From Latilactobacillus fragifolii (GTDB taxonomy: Bacteria; Bacillota; Bacilli; Lactobacillales; Lactobacillaceae), in contig NZ_CAJOCF010000001.1 in the NCBI RefSeq assembly GCF_905332535.1, forward strand, positions 62,001 through 126,000: 64,000 nt of DNA, in the 5' to 3' direction. The notes beneath the pieces are model-generated. The model was not told the DNA's origin, made no database searches, and saw only the letters and a list, made by a program, of their open reading frames with translations. Shown one piece after another: positions 17,606 through 26,240 of the stretch. Within the stretch, counting starts at the first letter, position 1, and each line of letters starts with the position of its first letter. Both the position numbers and the translations under genes were made by a program.

Positions 17606-18526
17606 CTACAAAGTAACCGCGAGTAATGCTGGCAACTCTATTGCTGTCGGGTATGATTTCTGTGTTCCTTTCCGGGTTACGGTCACAGCAGCATATTGAT
17701 TGGCATGCGCTAGAGCATCTGGTACAGATTCACCTGATGAATAGTAGTGGGCAAATGCCCCGATAAATGAATCTCCTGCACCCGTTGTATCAACAGCTTT
17801 TACGTGTTTTCCTGGCACAATTTCAGTATGCTCAGCGGTTACCCACAATGCCCCTTTACTTCCTAATGTGATAATAATATTACCCACGCCCTTACTAATT
17901 AAGGCTTGCGCAGCAATTTTAATTTCATCTAAATTATTAGTTGGTAGACCCGTTAATGTCGCTAATTCTGTTTCATTCGGTGTAAAAAACTCGACCTTGG
18001 AAACATAGTCGACATTTAAGTGTTCATTTGCTGGCGCCGGGTTCAATAAAACTGGCACATTAAATTGTTGTGCTAATTCGATTGCATGATAGTTCGTTTC
18101 CAAAGGAATTTCTTGTTGAAGAACTACTAATTTAGAGTGCTTAATTTGATTTTTAAAGTTGTCTAAAATATCAGGTGTTAATTCATTATTAGCTCCTTTA
18201 ACAACAATGATCCGATTATCAGAAGATGGGTCAACAAAGATTGGCGCAACCCCACTGTTACTTTCACCTACACCGATACCATGTGTATCAATACCATTTT
18301 TTTGAAAATTATCCAACTGTTGTTTACCAAAATTATCATGACCCACCATCGTAATCATACTTACCTTAGAACCTAATCTAGCAGCTGCAATCGCTTGATT
18401 AGCTCCTTTGCCACCAAATCCCATTTCAAATTCTGGCGCTTCAACAGTTTCACCTTCAACAGGCATTCTATCCAGGTAAGTGATTAGATCGATCATATTC
18501 GACCCAATTACCGTTAAGTCATTCAT
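17606..18526 (-). CDS. deoK: Deoxyribokinase / ribokinase-family kinase
   Basis: 306 residues, PfkB family: GGKGANQA near residue 37 and the catalytic-base motif DTTGAGDSFIGAF near residue 247. The sugar-binding N-terminal motif that is GSINAD in E. coli ribokinase reads GSNMID here, with Met in place of the ribose-binding Asn. From memory, enterobacterial DeoK has the same GSNM signature, and that Met has been tied to deoxyribose specificity. Phosphorylation of 2-deoxy-D-ribose at C5 would feed DeoC. GGGAGAG precedes the ATG. It lies 16 bp after deoX, as the last gene of the operon. Confidence 0.82.
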   Translation of the reverse strand: MNDLTVIGSNMIDLITYLDRMPVEGETVEAPEFEMGFGGKGANQAIAAARLGSKVSMITMVGHDNFGKQQLDNFQKNGIDTHGIGVGESNSGVAPIFVDPSSDNRIIVVKGANNELTPDILDNFKNQIKHSKLVVLQQEIPLETNYHAIELAQQFNVPVLLNPAPANEHLNVDYVSKVEFFTPNETELATLTGLPTNNLDEIKIAAQALISKGVGNIIITLGSKGALWVTAEHTEIVPGKHVKAVDTTGAGDSFIGAFAHYYSSGESVPDALAHANQYAAVTVTRKGTQKSYPTAIELPALLAVTL

Positions 18527-18541
18527 TAATAATCTCTCCCT

Positions 18542-19564
18542 TTATTCATTTACCAATCCGGTTGTCACTGAAAATTGACGCTTCTCCCCTGGTTTTAGCA
18601 TAATTAATGTTCCTGCTTTTTGAGCTGCATGGAATCCTTCAGGGCGACTAGTACCTGGTAATGCAAAAGCAGCCACCTGTTGATCAGGATTGTGTAAAAT
18701 CCACCGAGTTACAATTGGAAATTCAGCCGTATTAATCTTAGTCATAAATTGCTTACCATTTTTAAGCGTCATTTTGAAAGTAACTTCTTTAGCGTATTGT
18801 GTTAAATTATCCGTAAAGTAGACAATTTCTGGATCATATTTATCAGGATTATTTAACTGAGTTATGACTTCACCACTATCTTTAAGTCTCTGATTGTAAG
18901 CCAACCATTCAGGTGTTGGGTGTACATGCCCCGGAATAGATTGTCTGAGCTTAAAAACATCATCTGACACACTTTGTGATAATTTCGCTTGATCATGATA
19001 GGCATAATTCATATGACACATATATTGAAGGGGCATTTCTTGATATTTAGATAAGTTGGTAACTGCCATCTTGATATCAAATAACCCACTATTTCTATGC
19101 ATTACTACACTAGGTTGTGCCAAGTAATGGTGACCAAACCCCTTAACATATTCATATTGGCTACCAATGGTCAACGAATCCCCACCAATAGTTAGATAGG
19201 CATTAGTCATTGGTGATGTTGGAAATTCACCATGTAATTGGTAGTCGTCTTCAGGTCCTGGGGTCCCGTTTGCTAACAAGCCTGATGAGAATTGAAAACA
19301 GCCATAAGTATCAGCGATACCTTCACCCGGTAACGGTTGCGAGAACGCATCCTTCATTTTTAATGTTTCTTCATCAAAGAATGCATCCCAGATAATCATG
19401 CCCATATAAGGTAATATTTTTAAATACCCTCGTGAATTGCTTACCTTTAAAACTGCAACACCAGAAGAATATCGTCCCGCTTCTACTAAAAAAGCATTGC
19501 TTTCAAAAAGCTTAAATGATTCTGTTTTAAATAAATTAGGTGTTAGAAAGATTGTATTCTCCAT
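18542..19564 (-). CDS. deoX: DeoX-like aldose epimerase-fold protein (DUF4432 type)
   Basis: 340 residues, no signal peptide. A beta-rich protein of the galactose-mutarotase fold with GYLKILPYMGMIIWDAFF near residue 45, a DDYQLHGEFP segment with a candidate catalytic His, and HMNYAYHD. Its length and position between permease and kinase match deoX of the Salmonella and E. coli deoK operons, whose exact role is unsettled to my knowledge. It may convert anomers or ring forms of deoxyribose before phosphorylation. GGAGGG lies 7 nt before the ATG. Only 1 bp separates it from the permease gene. Confidence 0.75.
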   Translation of the reverse strand: MENTIFLTPNLFKTESFKLFESNAFLVEAGRYSSGVAVLKVSNSRGYLKILPYMGMIIWDAFFDEETLKMKDAFSQPLPGEGIADTYGCFQFSSGLLANGTPGPEDDYQLHGEFPTSPMTNAYLTIGGDSLTIGSQYEYVKGFGHHYLAQPSVVMHRNSGLFDIKMAVTNLSKYQEMPLQYMCHMNYAYHDQAKLSQSVSDDVFKLRQSIPGHVHPTPEWLAYNQRLKDSGEVITQLNNPDKYDPEIVYFTDNLTQYAKEVTFKMTLKNGKQFMTKINTAEFPIVTRWILHNPDQQVAAFALPGTSRPEGFHAAQKAGTLIMLKPGEKRQFSVTTGLVNE

Positions 19565-19565
19565 G

Positions 19566-20942
19566 TTAACCCTCCTGAATCTCTTTTGTCAGACGGTCAT
19601 ACTTAACTTGGCCAACCGCATACAACACAACAACCGCAAAACAAACTAAGTTAACCACAAATGAATATGACATCGATCCTAAGTAATCTGCTGCTAATCC
19701 TTGGATGGCAGGAATAACTGCCCCACCAATGATTGCCATTACTAAGACCGCTCCTGCGGTAGCTATATGTTGCCGTTCTGCAACAGTATCTAAGGTTTTA
19801 GCATAAATTGTTGCCCAACAAGGACCAAAGAGACCGCTTACAAATATTGCCGCATAAACGGCCGACATATTATGCACAACCATAATATAAGCAATCGTTA
19901 ATGTGCCAAATATACTAAATATTAATAAGATCTTAGAAGCAGATATTTTATCCATCAATAAATTGGCAATCATTTTCCCCACAAAGAAGGCGATGTAACT
20001 GAAAACCATAAAAGTTGAAGCGCTACGTTCATTAATACTATGGTTTAGTGTCATTGCTAACCGAATTGTAAATGACCAAACCGCCGTTTGCATTCCAACA
20101 TACATAAATGCTGTAAAAATCCCTTTTAAATAAGCATTATTTTTAATCAGATAACTTAATGTTTCGGAAATTTTAGCATCCTGTGTATTCGTTTGTTTAG
20201 GTTTACTCATCGGGAATTCAGTTATTGCAAAGATAATTATTGCAATAACTAGAATGATAATAATGTACTTGTACGGTAATAATGTCTTTTGTAACGCTTG
20301 TTCACCAAAGCTAATTCTGTCTGCACCCGTCAATCCACTCATTTGCTTTTCAAGACTATCACCCGCCCCAAAAATTAAATATTTACCTAATAAAATCCCA
20401 ATTGCAGCTCCAATTGGATAGAAGGTTTGTGAAATATTTAATCTTAGTGTGGCCGTTTTCTGTGGTCCAAGCAATGAACTATACGTGTTCGCTGAAGTCT
20501 CTAAGAAACTTAACCCGATTGCGATTGCAAATAAGGCAACTAAAAAGACCCCATACGTCCCCATCGTTGAAGCTGGGAAGAATAATGTACAGCCAATGGC
20601 ATAACATAATAGACCAACTAGGATAGCAATCTTATATGATGTTTTCTTAATAACTAGTGACGCGGGAATCGCAATAATAAAATAGCCACCATAAAACGCG
20701 CTTTGTACAAAAGCGCTTGCGAAATTACTTAAAGTAAAAATTGTTTTAAACTGTGTAATTAAGATATCGTTTAAACTAGCTGCCGCTCCCCAAAGCGGAA
20801 ATAAACATGATAACAAGATAAATTGAAAAATTGGAATCCGATCTAAATAACCATCATCTAGTTGACTCGCATATAATTTAAAAATATAGTGTTTTTTACT
20901 ACACGGTACTTTTGGTGTTTGCACTTTTTGAATACTTTGCAT
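19566..20942 (-). CDS. deoP: FucP-type MFS permease, probable deoxyribose:H+ symporter
   Basis: 458 residues and 12 membrane segments. FHS-family features include SFLETSANTYSSLLGP in TM5 with the preceding AIGL, LRLNISQTFYPIGAAIGILLGK, and SGLFGPCWATIYAKTLD in the second half. L-fucose-type symporters of this family are known to carry deoxyribose in deoK operons (DeoP). The N-terminus has ~30 extra hydrophilic residues before TM1. GGGAGG lies upstream of the ATG. It stands between deoC and deoX in a tight operon. Confidence 0.82.
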   Translation of the reverse strand: MQSIQKVQTPKVPCSKKHYIFKLYASQLDDGYLDRIPIFQFILLSCLFPLWGAAASLNDILITQFKTIFTLSNFASAFVQSAFYGGYFIIAIPASLVIKKTSYKIAILVGLLCYAIGCTLFFPASTMGTYGVFLVALFAIAIGLSFLETSANTYSSLLGPQKTATLRLNISQTFYPIGAAIGILLGKYLIFGAGDSLEKQMSGLTGADRISFGEQALQKTLLPYKYIIIILVIAIIIFAITEFPMSKPKQTNTQDAKISETLSYLIKNNAYLKGIFTAFMYVGMQTAVWSFTIRLAMTLNHSINERSASTFMVFSYIAFFVGKMIANLLMDKISASKILLIFSIFGTLTIAYIMVVHNMSAVYAAIFVSGLFGPCWATIYAKTLDTVAERQHIATAGAVLVMAIIGGAVIPAIQGLAADYLGSMSYSFVVNLVCFAVVVLYAVGQVKYDRLTKEIQEG

Positions 20943-20963
20943 AATCTACCTCCCTTACTGACT

Positions 20964-21611
20964 CTAACCGCGAATAATTGCGACACTAGCACTGGTCCCT
21001 AGACGACTTGCTCCTGCAGAAATCATTGCCTCAGCTTCCTCCTTTGTATGGATACCGCCGGATGCTTTAATTTTTAGCTGGTCCCCAACAATTGACTTGA
21101 TTAATTGGATATCGGCTACTTTAGCACCACTACTTGCAAAACCTGTTGATGTCTTAATAAAATCAGCATCTGTTTCTAGCAACAAGCGGCTAATTATTAC
21201 TTTTTCCTCTTCTGTTAATAAAGCAGTTTCGACAATGACTTTCACTAAGATTTGTTGTGCATGCCCCACTTCAACAACGGCTTCCACATCTGCTTTAACT
21301 TGGTCCAAATGGTTTGCTTTAAGTTCACCAATATTGATGACCATATCAATTTCATCTGCACCATCGGCAATCGCTTGTTTTGCTTCTGCAACCTTTATTG
21401 CAGTGGTATTTGCACCCAGTGGAAAGCCGATAACCGTTGCTGTCTTCACAGTACTATTTTTTAATTCATCACTAACATGTTTAACCCAATATGGATTGAC
21501 CATGACAGAAGCAAATTCATTCGTCTTAGCTTCCTGAATCACTTGGTTAATCTGTTCCTCCGTTGCCTCTGGTTTTAATAACGTATGATCTAAATAGCTT
21601 GATAATTTCAT
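20964..21611 (-). CDS. deoC: Deoxyribose-phosphate aldolase
   Basis: 215 residues from ATG 21611, preferred over ATG 21629 because AAAGGGG lies 8 nt before it and because the protein then starts with the family's usual [13 protein letters not shown]. The Schiff-base Lys is in DFIKTSTGF and the second active-site Lys in IKASGGIHT. It cleaves 2-deoxy-D-ribose 5-phosphate into glyceraldehyde 3-phosphate and acetaldehyde in the cytosol. It is the first gene of the deo operon, directly downstream of the palindromic operator. It could also serve nucleoside catabolism, though no nucleoside phosphorylase gene lies in the window. Confidence 0.96.
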   Translation of the reverse strand: MKLSSYLDHTLLKPEATEEQINQVIQEAKTNEFASVMVNPYWVKHVSDELKNSTVKTATVIGFPLGANTTAIKVAEAKQAIADGADEIDMVINIGELKANHLDQVKADVEAVVEVGHAQQILVKVIVETALLTEEEKVIISRLLLETDADFIKTSTGFASSGAKVADIQLIKSIVGDQLKIKASGGIHTKEEAEAMISAGASRLGTSASVAIIRG

Positions 21612-21648
21612 TTTTGTATCCCCTTTCATTTATGGGTATAGCTTACCA

Positions 21649-21674
21649 TCTTATTTTACATTTGTAAAATAAGA
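21649..21674. promoter_or_regulatory. Perfect palindrome, probable DeoR operator
   Basis: Two 12-bp arms (TCTTATTTTACA and its exact complement) around TT. It lies 38 bp upstream of the deoC start. On the reverse strand a TTGAAC hexamer stands ~17 nt before it, so it would cover the -10 region, where a repressor blocks transcription. Confidence 0.7.
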
Positions 21675-21699
21675 TTTTGGAAATAAGTTCAATATTCCG

Positions 21700-21731
21700 C
21701 AAAAAAATTACCCTATTTATTAATAGGGTAA
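21700..21731 (-). terminator. Terminator of the MFS drug-transporter gene
   Basis: A perfect 10-bp stem (TTACCCTATT / AATAGGGTAA), 4-nt loop, followed on the reverse strand by TTTTTTT. It begins 9 bp after the MFS stop. Confidence 0.85.
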
Positions 21732-21739
21732 CGTCTTTT

Positions 21740-23221
21740 CTAATTTTCTCTTTTCGCCTTCATCTGTAGCCAGATATTAAAAACAAGCACAATCACTAAT
21801 AGGACTGTCGCAATCAGCATGATATTATGCAAGCCTTGGTACATAATTGCGCGCATTGCTGGTAATAAGCGCGGCGGCAACTCGTGAACGCGTTGGAGAT
21901 TACTCAACTTATTCATCATCGCCATTGTAATTTGACCGTGCGATTCAGCAATACCACGTGTTAAGGCATGGTTCAAAATAACCCCGTAAATCGATGACAT
22001 GAATGTTTGACTGAGAATTCGTAAAAGGTAAGCAAACGACGTCGCAATGGGGACATCACGTTCTTCTGCGTCTTCTTGAACGCTAATTTGCAGCACATTA
22101 AAGCTCATCCCAAGGCCGAATCCTTCAAAGGCCCCCATCAAAAGTAGGACCCAAAACGGTGCCTGATCGCCCATCATCAACATCCCACCAAACGCAATTA
22201 AAAAAGCAACAGTGCCTAACGTCACAACGCGGTGTTTACCCAATTTAGGTTGAATTGCAGGGCCGGTTAACGAACCAATTAAGTTAGTCACCGCACCTGG
22301 AATTTGTGTCATTCCACCAAGTAGTGCACTCAATCCAAGTAAACCTTGTGCCCACATTGGAATATAGATATTAAACGCAATAAACGCGCCCCACAAAACA
22401 ACGAATAAAATAAAGTCGGTTACCAATTGCGGATTTTTAAATAAACGGTTTGGCACAATTGGATCAATGGCCCGGTCTTCAACTCTAAATAAGACAACTA
22501 ATAAGGCCAAACCAGCAATTACCAAACCTAAGACGAGTGCTAACGAGCCGGTCCCAATCATTTGAATTCCCGTCAATAAAGTCACCAAACTGGTAATCAT
22601 AATCCCAGCACCTAAATAATCAACATTTCCAGTTTGATGTGATTTAGGCGTTTCTTTGAAGAAATAACGGACACAAACAATCGATACTAAAGCAATTGGT
22701 ACGTTGATATAAAAAACCCAGTGCCAGCTAAATGTATCGACAATCCAACCACCAATTAGTGGTCCTACAATCGATGCCGCACTATAACTCGCAGTCGCAT
22801 AGCCAATTACCTGCGCGCGTTTGCGCAAATTCTTATACAAATCAGCATAGATAATAAACGGTAAAGTATTCATCCCGCCAGCCCCGATGCCCATCACCGT
22901 TCGTGCAATCAGGAAGAAGACGATATTGCCAGAAACTGCTTGAAAAATCGAACCAACCGCAAATAATAATGTCGCCAGCTGATAGGCGCCACGATTGCCA
23001 ATCCGTTCCCCTAATTTGCTCCATAAGGGCGTCGCAACTGCCATCCCCAAAAGGAAAACAGCGACGATCCAGCCCATATATTGAATCCCATGCAAATCAC
23101 TGATAATGGCGGGCAAAGCCGTGTTGATAATTGTCCCATCGAGTCCCGCCATTGTGTTGGATAATAATAATGCCAATGTTACCAAAAGTGTATTTTTCTT
23201 ACTCACTACCACGTGCCCCAC
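21740..23221 (-). CDS. DHA2-family MFS multidrug exporter (EmrB/QacA type)
   Basis: 493 residues with 14 predicted membrane segments. TM1 carries DGTIINTALPAI, the DHA2 motif D. The loop GERIGNRGAYQLA is motif A, and the segment SYSAASIVGPLIGGWIVDTFSWHWVFYINVPI is motif C with the family's fingerprint. These proteins export lipophilic drugs or antiseptics by proton antiport; the substrate cannot be read from sequence. ATG 23221 has no clear ribosome site, so a GTG a few codons in is a possible alternative start. It lies 75 bp downstream of the MarR gene on the same strand, so the two are probably co-expressed. Confidence 0.9.
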   Translation of the reverse strand: MGHVVVSKKNTLLVTLALLLSNTMAGLDGTIINTALPAIISDLHGIQYMGWIVAVFLLGMAVATPLWSKLGERIGNRGAYQLATLLFAVGSIFQAVSGNIVFFLIARTVMGIGAGGMNTLPFIIYADLYKNLRKRAQVIGYATASYSAASIVGPLIGGWIVDTFSWHWVFYINVPIALVSIVCVRYFFKETPKSHQTGNVDYLGAGIMITSLVTLLTGIQMIGTGSLALVLGLVIAGLALLVVLFRVEDRAIDPIVPNRLFKNPQLVTDFILFVVLWGAFIAFNIYIPMWAQGLLGLSALLGGMTQIPGAVTNLIGSLTGPAIQPKLGKHRVVTLGTVAFLIAFGGMLMMGDQAPFWVLLLMGAFEGFGLGMSFNVLQISVQEDAEERDVPIATSFAYLLRILSQTFMSSIYGVILNHALTRGIAESHGQITMAMMNKLSNLQRVHELPPRLLPAMRAIMYQGLHNIMLIATVLLVIVLVFNIWLQMKAKREN

Positions 23222-23296
23222 ATTTTTCTTTTTTATTATAGTATAAGTTACTTAACAAGCTTACTCAGCATGTCAATTATTTTATTATCATACACC

Positions 23297-23779
23297 TTAG
23301 AGTTTCTCCCGTGCTTCAATCATTTGGTCGATAAACGTCGAGATTTTCTCGAGTTCTGCTTCGGAGTAATTAGCCAAAACTGCTTCGTAGTTACGTTGTT
23401 GTTTTTGATGTAGTTGATAGTGCAGACTGCCCACCGATTGGCCAAGTGCTGTTACTCTGAGGACTACCGCTTTTTGATTTTCTGGTGTATGAAACTTTTC
23501 AACCAACTTATTTTTTGCCAAACGTTGAATGTAGCGCGATAACATTCCTTGTGATAAATCGGAATGTGCTTGGAGTTGCTTAAAAGGAACTGCTGCGCCA
23601 GCTTGCGCCAATTGGGTTAGGATTTCTAATTCTGAATGGGTCAGCTTCTTTGCTTGGGTTACAGCAGCTTCAGAGGCTGTCTGTTTTAAATGTGCTAAGA
23701 GCCAGTCACGTTCAGGATCTTGATCATTTTCTTTGTGCAATCTGGCCATCATTTTTTGGAACTGTATTAATTTCGACAT
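23297..23779 (-). CDS. MarR-family transcriptional regulator
   Basis: 160 residues from ATG 23779 (MSKLIQFQ). The longer frame from 23815 would run through a probable operator and has no ribosome site. The winged-helix domain spans residues ~45-115 (LTQLAQAGAAVPFKQLQAH, SQGMLSRYIQRLAKNKLVEK). MarR proteins sense small phenolic or oxidising ligands and usually repress their own gene and adjacent exporters. It is divergent from a quinone-oxidoreductase-like gene and upstream of the MFS exporter. Three copies of one palindrome stand in the divergent region. Confidence 0.9.
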   Translation of the reverse strand: MSKLIQFQKMMARLHKENDQDPERDWLLAHLKQTASEAAVTQAKKLTHSELEILTQLAQAGAAVPFKQLQAHSDLSQGMLSRYIQRLAKNKLVEKFHTPENQKAVVLRVTALGQSVGSLHYQLHQKQQRNYEAVLANYSEAELEKISTFIDQMIEAREKL

Positions 23780-23785
23780 TTTTAA

Positions 23786-23797
23786 ATTACCTGTAAT
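23786..23797. promoter_or_regulatory. MarR-box candidate 1
   Basis: ATTACCTGTAAT is one of three copies of the palindrome ATTACNNGTAAT. It lies 7 bp upstream of the MarR start codon, where binding would block its transcript. Confidence 0.6.
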
Positions 23798-23841
23798 AAA
23801 TATATTGACTTTCATTAATTTGAATTCTATACTAATTTTAC

Positions 23842-23853
23842 ATTACAGGTAAT
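23842..23853. promoter_or_regulatory. MarR-box candidate 2
   Basis: ATTACAGGTAAT is the second copy of ATTACNNGTAAT, 56 bp from the first. It lies in the middle of the divergent promoter region. Confidence 0.6.
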
Positions 23854-23907
23854 CAAAAAACAAGCCACGTTTTATTTAAAGTAATATCAATTTGTTTATC
23901 CTTATTC

Positions 23908-23919
23908 ATTACCAGTAAT
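23908..23919. promoter_or_regulatory. MarR-box candidate 3
   Basis: ATTACCAGTAAT is the third copy, 66 bp beyond the second and 28 bp before the quinone-oxidoreductase start. It would couple that gene to the MarR regulator. Confidence 0.6.
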
Positions 23920-23946
23920 GAATTAAACTAAAAAGAGGTTTTTACT

Positions 23947-24891
23947 ATGAAAGCAATCGTTGTTCGTAACTTTAATCAATCACCAAAATTCGAAACAGAT
24001 TTTCCAACACCAACCCCTCAACCCAATGAAGTCCTCATCAATGTAACGGCGTCATCCCTTTCCAACCGAGCACGTTCCGGTGCGACCGGCAGCCACTACA
24101 CTTCAACGGACAAATTACCAATGATTCCCGGTGTTGATGGCATTGGAACTCTCCCAACCGGTGAACAAGTTTATTTCGTCAACGAAGGCAGTTTTGCTGA
24201 ACAAGTCCCCGTAAAAAAGGGCCATTGGGTAGCTGTTCCCGATGGCCTTGATGCGATTAAACTGGCGGGTATGATGAATCCCGCCCTCTCTTCTTGGATG
24301 GCTTTGCATTATCGTGCTCATTTTAGCGTGGGTCAAAAAGTAATGATTCTAGGCGCAACCGGAAACGCCGGCATGCTGGCCGTTCAAATCGCCAAACGCC
24401 TAGGAGCTGCCGAAATTATTGCGGTTGCCCGCAATACTAAAAAGCTTAACCAACTGACTGAACTAGGCGCAACCCAACTCATCGACTTATCTGAAGGATC
24501 AACAGAACTAAACGCTAAATTAGCTGAAGCTGGGCGCGATGTTGATATCGTTCTCGACTACCTTTGGGGAAACGTCACAGCTGATACTATGACTGCAATT
24601 ATCCCACATCGTCAAAATAACCAACAACCTTTACAATGGGTTGAAATCGGCTCTTCAGCTGGCCTCACAGCACCACTTCCAAGCGCCGTTTTCCGCGCTA
24701 CTGCTTTAGAATTAATCGGATCTGGTCAGGGTTCCGTAGCGTCCATCAATATCTTGCATTCTTTGTCCGCTATTTTGGCTGCTGAAAAAGCCCAACCTTT
24801 TACCTTCTATACACATGCACTACCGATAGCAGATGTTGAAATGGGGTGGCATTTATCTGGCAACAAACGAGTCGTCTTCACACTTAATTGA
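23947..24891 (+). CDS. Zinc-independent MDR-family NADPH:quinone oxidoreductase-like protein
   Basis: 314 residues. An N-terminal GroES-like domain (~1-125) is followed by a Rossmann domain with GATGNAGMLAVQIAKRLGA near residue 135. The Cys and His zinc ligands of alcohol dehydrogenases are absent, which points to a quinone/enone reductase. Such enzymes detoxify quinones or alpha,beta-unsaturated carbonyls in the cytosol. AAGAGG stands upstream of the ATG. It is divergent from the MarR gene and has a MarR-box candidate in its leader, so it is probably induced with the drug exporter. Its 3' end overlaps the convergent membrane-protein gene by 39 bp. Confidence 0.88.
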   Translation: MKAIVVRNFNQSPKFETDFPTPTPQPNEVLINVTASSLSNRARSGATGSHYTSTDKLPMIPGVDGIGTLPTGEQVYFVNEGSFAEQVPVKKGHWVAVPDGLDAIKLAGMMNPALSSWMALHYRAHFSVGQKVMILGATGNAGMLAVQIAKRLGAAEIIAVARNTKKLNQLTELGATQLIDLSEGSTELNAKLAEAGRDVDIVLDYLWGNVTADTMTAIIPHRQNNQQPLQWVEIGSSAGLTAPLPSAVFRATALELIGSGQGSVASINILHSLSAILAAEKAQPFTFYTHALPIADVEMGWHLSGNKRVVFTLN

Positions 24892-25554
24892 TTCCCGTTT
24901 CATTCGAAGTCCATATTCTGCGAGTCCGATAACGACCGCTACAACCAAGAGAATCAACAGACTCTTCCAATCCTGCTTCAAGATTAACAAATCACCAGCA
25001 AAAGCATAGATAAATGCAACAATTGTCGAACCACCAAAACATGCCAGTCGCTGTGCTCTGAATGTAAGGTGTGTATCCCCAGCCGCCAAGTTGACAAAGG
25101 CCGTTGGAATCATCGGCACTGCGTACCCAATTAATACGCCAAGCGCTGGATGTTGCATCTTAATCAGTGCGCGGTAAACACGAGAATCCGGCTTTTTACT
25201 ACGACGATTTCTGACACGCGCAAATAAATGGACTTGCAATAAATTACCAAGCGTCAAGCCCACTGCGTTAACCATGAACCCCCTCCAATGACCAAGACAC
25301 GCCCCAACAATCAATGCCACCGCTGATGTTGGCGCACCTGGAATTAAGGTAACACCAATCATTAACAGACCAAACACCAAGTAAGCATACGGTCCCAGAT
25401 GACGTATCTCAAGCACATATTGGCGGTAATTTTGCCATTGATTAAAAAAAGCAAACACGGCAGTCTGGTGCTGCCATCCGATTAATAAGATTGCCAAACC
25501 CATTAAAATGACACCGCTTATTAATAAAAGACGGTTACGCTGTCTCTTGGCCAT
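24853..25554 (-). CDS. TVP38/TMEM64-family (VTT domain) membrane protein
   Basis: 233 residues with about six hydrophobic segments. The VTT/SNARE-associated core appears as GPYAYLVFGLLMIGVTLIPGAPTSAVALIVGACLG, with the loop NLLQVHLFARVR and then GYAVPMIPTAFVNLAAG. Family members are linked to lipid scrambling or membrane homeostasis, but the role here is unknown. The last 39 bp overlap the 3' end of the convergent reductase gene. It appears monocistronic, lying between convergent and same-strand neighbours. Confidence 0.82.
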   Translation of the reverse strand: MAKRQRNRLLLISGVILMGLAILLIGWQHQTAVFAFFNQWQNYRQYVLEIRHLGPYAYLVFGLLMIGVTLIPGAPTSAVALIVGACLGHWRGFMVNAVGLTLGNLLQVHLFARVRNRRSKKPDSRVYRALIKMQHPALGVLIGYAVPMIPTAFVNLAAGDTHLTFRAQRLACFGGSTIVAFIYAFAGDLLILKQDWKSLLILLVVAVVIGLAEYGLRMKRESIKCEDDSFVAR

Positions 25555-25647
25555 CTATTTTCCCTCATCTCTACTAAAAAATGATTCCTTACTCTAGTAA
25601 GTATAAACAAGCAACAAGTGAGAAAACAGGTCTATGTATTATAAAAT

Positions 25648-25678
25648 AAAAAAAGAAACCCATGTGATTTCTTTTTTT
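25648..25678 (-). terminator. Terminator of rlmH (overlaps the stop codon)
   Basis: An 11-bp A/T-rich stem (AAAAAAAGAAA / TTTCTTTTTTT) with a 9-nt loop. The rlmH TAA overlaps its outer edge. It can work in both directions. Confidence 0.65.
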
Positions 25679-26156
25679 ATTTATGATATGGCGATCCTTG
25701 GTTAATCATGAATGCGCGATAAATCTGTTCGGTTAATACTAAACGCATCAATTGGTGCGGTAACGTGAGCTTGCCAAATGATAACGCATCGTTGGCGCGC
25801 TTATTAACCGCATCACTCGTTCCAAGTGATCCACCGATGACAAACGTGATATCTGATCTACCATAGGTTGCTAAAGTTTGAATTTCTTGTGCGAATTCTT
25901 CTGAAGCGCGTTGCTTGCCTTGAATTGCCAGAACAATCACGTGCTCCTTATCCTTAATCTTATTGAGAATTCGTTCGCCTTCTTTGTCTTTGACATTGGT
26001 CATTTCCGCGTTACTCAATGATTCGGGCGCTTTTTCATCCGCCACTTCGATTATTTCAAACTTACAGAACTTACTAAGCCGTTTTGCATATTCGGCAATG
26101 CCTGCTTTTAAATACTTTTCCTTTAATTTACCGACCGTGATTACTTTAATGTTCAT
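25677..26156 (-). CDS. rlmH: 23S rRNA pseudouridine-1915 N3-methyltransferase
   Basis: 159 residues, the exact family length. It starts [20 protein letters not shown] and contains the SPOUT knot motifs [19 protein letters not shown] and the C-terminal [22 protein letters not shown] segment that binds SAM and rRNA. It methylates the pseudouridine at position 1915 in helix 69 of 23S rRNA on assembled ribosomes. It lies downstream of htrA, separated by ~510 bp that hold a cluster of DnaA boxes. In many Firmicutes rlmH and htrA sit close to oriC. Confidence 0.97.
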   Translation of the reverse strand: MNIKVITVGKLKEKYLKAGIAEYAKRLSKFCKFEIIEVADEKAPESLSNAEMTNVKDKEGERILNKIKDKEHVIVLAIQGKQRASEEFAQEIQTLATYGRSDITFVIGGSLGTSDAVNKRANDALSFGKLTLPHQLMRLVLTEQIYRAFMINQGSPYHK

Positions 26157-26240
26157 AAAAGCCTCCTACTGTTAGTTATATTTTAGGGGAAAAACCGCCA
26201 GAAAAAAAGCTATTCACAGTAATTCACCGAAATTTACCGG

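Noticed and set aside
21740-23221. Specific antibiotic (for example tetracycline) resistance pump
   Set aside because: DHA2 membership is clear but no residue pattern fixes a substrate.
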